Assembly: GCA_903891475.1 (NCBI GenBank)
Contig: CAITEP010000047.1
Span: forward strand, 1 to 35,543
Reading direction: 5' to 3'
Source: an uncultured Mucilaginibacter sp.
GTDB lineage: Bacteria > Bacteroidota > Bacteroidia > Sphingobacteriales > Sphingobacteriaceae
Length of the DNA: 35,543 nucleotides
A program made the position numbers and the translations under genes. The notes under the pieces are model-generated. The model was not told where the DNA came from, did no database searches, and saw nothing but the letters and a program-made list of their open reading frames with translations. Below, piece by piece: positions 33,262-35,543 of this stretch. The stretch's first letter is position 1; each line of letters begins with the position of its first letter.

Positions 33262-34071
33262 ATGATAGCTGGATTTTACGGGCATATTTTTGAAAAACAA
33301 CAACAGGTTGAAGCCGTTCCGCCTAATATGGAAATAACGGCTTGGGCTTTGCAGGTAATCCGTTTGATGTTTCCTGAGCAGTCTAAAAAGCTGTATGCCG
33401 ATGTGGAAGAGCTTAAAAGTGATTTTGAACGACTTGAAAATGAACTATGCACTATCATGAAAGCCACCAAAGCTTGCATGAATTGCGATATTGCCCAGTT
33501 GGCACATGCCTTTTTTGAGGAAATTCCTGAGATTTACAATAAGCTTAATACCGACATACAAGCCATTTACAATGGCGACCCTGCCGCAAGGAGCGAATTT
33601 GAGGTGGTACGCACCTATCCGGGTTTTTTTGCTATTTCGTTCTATAGATTGGCAAATTGTTTGTTTGAGATGGAAATACCTTTGATCCCTCGAATTCTTA
33701 CCGAATATGCCCATTCCAAAACTGGAATTGACATACACCCGGGCGCTAAAATTGGGGAATATTTCCATATCGACCACGGTACAGGTACTGTTATTGGCGA
33801 AAGTAGTATTATTGGTAATCATGTGAAGCTATACCAAGGAGTTACTTTAGGGGCTTTAAGTGTGGATAAAAACATGGCTTTTACCAAAAGGCACCCTACA
33901 GTACAAGATCATGTGGTAATCTATTCCAACGCGACCATTTTAGGAGGTGAAACTATCATAGGGCATGATAGTGTGATAGGGGGCAATGTTTGGCTTACCA
34001 AAAGTGTGGCACCTTATTCATTAGTTTACCATACACCCGAAATAACCGTTATTAATAAGGAAAAAGTTTAA
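33262..34071 (+). CDS. cysE: serine O-acetyltransferase
   Basis: Transfers acetyl from acetyl-CoA to serine, giving O-acetylserine for cysteine synthesis. The 269-aa protein has a helical N-terminal domain (about 1-140) and a left-handed beta-helix of hexapeptide repeats. The active site is visible as TGIDIHPGA (Asp157) and IDHGTGTVIGE (His172), followed by GVTLGALS. The C-terminal end (TPEITVINKEKV) may reach into the active site of CysM, as the CysE tail does with CysK in other bacteria. The N-terminal half is longer than in the compact EpsC type. The TAA is 2 nt before the cysM ATG, so the two genes are coupled. Confidence 0.95.
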   Translation: MIAGFYGHIFEKQQQVEAVPPNMEITAWALQVIRLMFPEQSKKLYADVEELKSDFERLENELCTIMKATKACMNCDIAQLAHAFFEEIPEIYNKLNTDIQAIYNGDPAARSEFEVVRTYPGFFAISFYRLANCLFEMEIPLIPRILTEYAHSKTGIDIHPGAKIGEYFHIDHGTGTVIGESSIIGNHVKLYQGVTLGALSVDKNMAFTKRHPTVQDHVVIYSNATILGGETIIGHDSVIGGNVWLTKSVAPYSLVYHTPEITVINKEKV

Positions 34072-34073
34072 AT

Positions 34074-34946
34074 ATGGCCGGGATTATTGATTTAATTGGC
34101 AATACGCCATTGGTTGAGATAAAAAAATTAAACCCCAATTCTAAAGTACGCATATTTGGAAAGTTGGAGGGAAATAACCCTGGCGGAAGTGTAAAAGATA
34201 GAGCCGCGCTAAACATGATTAAAAGCGCTTTAGATAGGGGCGAAATAAATAAAACCACCAAATTAGTGGAAGCCACAAGTGGTAACACTGGTATTGCCCT
34301 AGCCATGATTGCTTGTTTATTTGATCTGGAAATTGAGTTGGTGATGCCAGCTAATTCTACCCGTGAGCGCACTTTAACCATGGAAGCCTATGGCGCAAAA
34401 GTTACCCTATTGGAAAGTATTGAAGTATGCCGAGACTATGCCGAAGAAAAGGGGATAACCCCAGGCTACTTTTTATTGAACCAATTTGCCAACCCAGATA
34501 ATTATTTGGCGCATTATAAAACTACAGGGCCCGAAATTTGGCGCGATACCGAGGGAACCATCACCCATTTTGTAAGCGCGATGGGTACCACCGGAACCAT
34601 AATGGGTAACTCCACCTATTTAAAAGAGAAAAACAAGAATATACAAATAATAGGTTGTCAACCAACCGAGGGCTCCTCCATACCCGGTATACGCAGGTGG
34701 CCAACAGCTTATTTGCCAAAAATATTTGACGCAACTAAAGTTGATAGGGTAATGGATATTGCTGAAACTGATGCTATAGAAATGGCTCGCAAATTTGCTA
34801 AGGTAGAAGGTGTTTTTGCCGGAATGAGCAGTGGGGGTGCCTTATTTGCTTCATTAAAATTGGCACAAGAATTAGAAGAAGGAACGATTGTTTTTATTTG
34901 TTGCGACCGTGGCGACCGATACCTGAGCAGTAATTTATTCGCTTGA
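34074..34946 (+). CDS. cysM: cysteine synthase B (O-acetylserine sulfhydrylase)
   Basis: PLP enzyme converting O-acetylserine and sulfide (or thiosulfate) to cysteine. The 290-aa protein has GNNPGGSVKDRAALNMI with the PLP lysine Lys41, ATSGNTGIALA (67-77) for the substrate carboxylate, GTTGTIMG for the PLP phosphate, and the GMSSGGALFASL stretch near the end. Length and the IGCQPTEGSSIPGIRRW segment favour CysM over CysK. It is directly downstream of cysE (2-nt gap), so the pair makes cysteine from serine in two steps. Stop 34946 converges with the next gene with 8 nt between. Confidence 0.93.
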   Translation: MAGIIDLIGNTPLVEIKKLNPNSKVRIFGKLEGNNPGGSVKDRAALNMIKSALDRGEINKTTKLVEATSGNTGIALAMIACLFDLEIELVMPANSTRERTLTMEAYGAKVTLLESIEVCRDYAEEKGITPGYFLLNQFANPDNYLAHYKTTGPEIWRDTEGTITHFVSAMGTTGTIMGNSTYLKEKNKNIQIIGCQPTEGSSIPGIRRWPTAYLPKIFDATKVDRVMDIAETDAIEMARKFAKVEGVFAGMSSGGALFASLKLAQELEEGTIVFICCDRGDRYLSSNLFA

Positions 34947-34954
34947 TGTTGGGG

Positions 34955-35368
34955 TTAGTTTGATTCTATACCAACCAGCCTCGAAATCGGACTGGCAATT
35001 GCGGAGGCTATTTGTATTATTAGGTTTTTGTTTTTGCCTTTTTTGTCTAAATCATGGTTGTAAATGATATCGTCTACTCCAATTGCTTTTAAAAAGCTAT
35101 CAATTTTTTCGTTCTGTTTGCTTTTATAGCAAATTACCTTAACATCTTCGTAAAACTTATTACACTTAATACGGCGAATGTTTTTTTCCAGAACACCTGC
35201 AACAAAGTCATAATCAAAAATAATAGCAGCAGGCTTATCTTCAAAAATGGCAGGAAACAGCATATTGATGTCAGCAACATGTTTTACATATTTTAACTCC
35301 GTAGTTAATTGCTTAGGAAAAATATCGGGTGCTACCAATATAACTTTCTTATAACGGAACCGGTGCAT
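34955..35368 (-). CDS. hypothetical protein with degenerate response-regulator receiver-like fold
   Basis: A 137-aa protein from ATG 35368 (MHRFRYKKVILVAP), or 156 aa from GTG 35425; the ATG follows a GAG-rich spacer and removes an odd hydrophobic lead. The order of segments (YKKVILVAPDIF, a helix, PAAIIFDYDF, VKVICYKS, AIGVDDIIYN) recalls a receiver domain: the Asp of IIFDYDF lies where the phosphorylated Asp would be. The conserved Lys in the last strand is replaced (NHDLDKKG). No output domain follows. Phosphorylation is uncertain, and the fold assignment is by eye. Confidence 0.6.
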   Translation of the reverse strand: MHRFRYKKVILVAPDIFPKQLTTELKYVKHVADINMLFPAIFEDKPAAIIFDYDFVAGVLEKNIRRIKCNKFYEDVKVICYKSKQNEKIDSFLKAIGVDDIIYNHDLDKKGKNKNLIIQIASAIASPISRLVGIESN

Positions 35369-35492
35369 TATCTCAATCAGTTTTACGGGATAAACATAAA
35401 AAATATATTTTACAATGCCAAACACTTATTAATCAGGCTAAAAGAATTTAATCTTCCAAAGCGGTTGTTTTATAAAATAATTAAATACATTT

Positions 35493-35532
35493 AAACATTA
35501 ATAATATTTTATTTATAAGAATATTAATGTTT
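35493..35532. repeat. AT-rich inverted repeat near the window end
   Basis: AAACATTAAT (35493-35502) pairs with ATTAATGTTT (35523-35532) across a 20-nt loop. It sits in the AT-rich leader upstream of the receiver-like gene, and may be part of a terminator or regulatory site of a gene beyond the window. Confidence 0.35.
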
Positions 35533-35543
35533 TTATAAATAAA

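Noticed and set aside
1..35543. CRISPR array, tRNA, rRNA, transposon or prophage
   Set aside because: No regularly spaced repeats, cloverleaf-like segments, transposase motifs or phage genes were seen when reading both strands, though a covariance or profile scan could still find a small RNA.

Overview
The window is a chromosomal stretch from a member of the Bacteroidota, most likely family Sphingobacteriaceae (Pedobacter/Mucilaginibacter-like). This rests on low GC content, the family make-up (DUF3857/transglutaminase pairs, an OstA-like protein with lysine-rich linkers, an EF-P with a PGN loop), and repeated promoter boxes of the Bacteroidota form TAnnTTTG (-7), some with TTG/TTTG near -33. 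No rRNA, tRNA, CRISPR array, insertion sequence, prophage or integrase was seen. It looks like ordinary core chromosome rather than a genomic island.

Layout. 1-1.6 kb: end of an unidentified gene, a bidirectional terminator, and ffh (SRP GTPase). 1.7-5.6 kb: two tandem secreted DUF3857/transglutaminase-like proteins, one apparently a pseudoenzyme. 5.6-8.3 kb: aat (L/F-tRNA-protein transferase) meeting a compact molybdate importer modABC stop to stop. 8.4-9.6 kb: a secreted GH5 glycosidase. 9.6-9.9 kb: a small antitoxin-like ORF with a possible fragment of its partner. 10-12.6 kb: a zinc-independent MDR oxidoreductase, Mn-type superoxide dismutase, and a coupled csaA-tadA pair. 12.7-16.1 kb: an FKBP lipoprotein and uvrA. 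16.1-17.7 kb: a 530-bp non-coding stretch, an ECF-like sigma factor, a strong terminator and a 64-aa conserved-looking small gene. 17.9-20.6 kb: nth facing an operon of a hypothetical gene, a cyclophilin and an exonuclease III family gene. 20.7-25.8 kb: a class C beta-lactamase-like lipoprotein, recA, efp, a small two-TM protein and tilS. 25.8-31.4 kb: an OstA/LptA-like protein, then anmK and a GH20 hexosaminidase. 31.5-35.4 kb: a short M1 aminopeptidase, cysE-cysM, and a degenerate receiver-like protein.

Functional themes. DNA repair is over-represented (uvrA, nth, xth, recA). Translation and tRNA genes are scattered through (ffh, aat, tadA, csaA, efp, tilS). The envelope and cell-wall group (OstA-like, GH20, AnmK) suggests muropeptide recycling. 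CysE and CysM make cysteine from serine in two steps.

I did not find a clearly new multi-gene system. The observations most worth following are an EF-P with asparagine where the modified Lys/Arg normally sits; the active/inactive transglutaminase-like pair; a UvrA that has lost half of its first zinc site and gained a lysine-rich insertion; mirror-image promoter boxes almost touching the tilS and ostA start codons; and the remnant of a toxin-antitoxin-like module.
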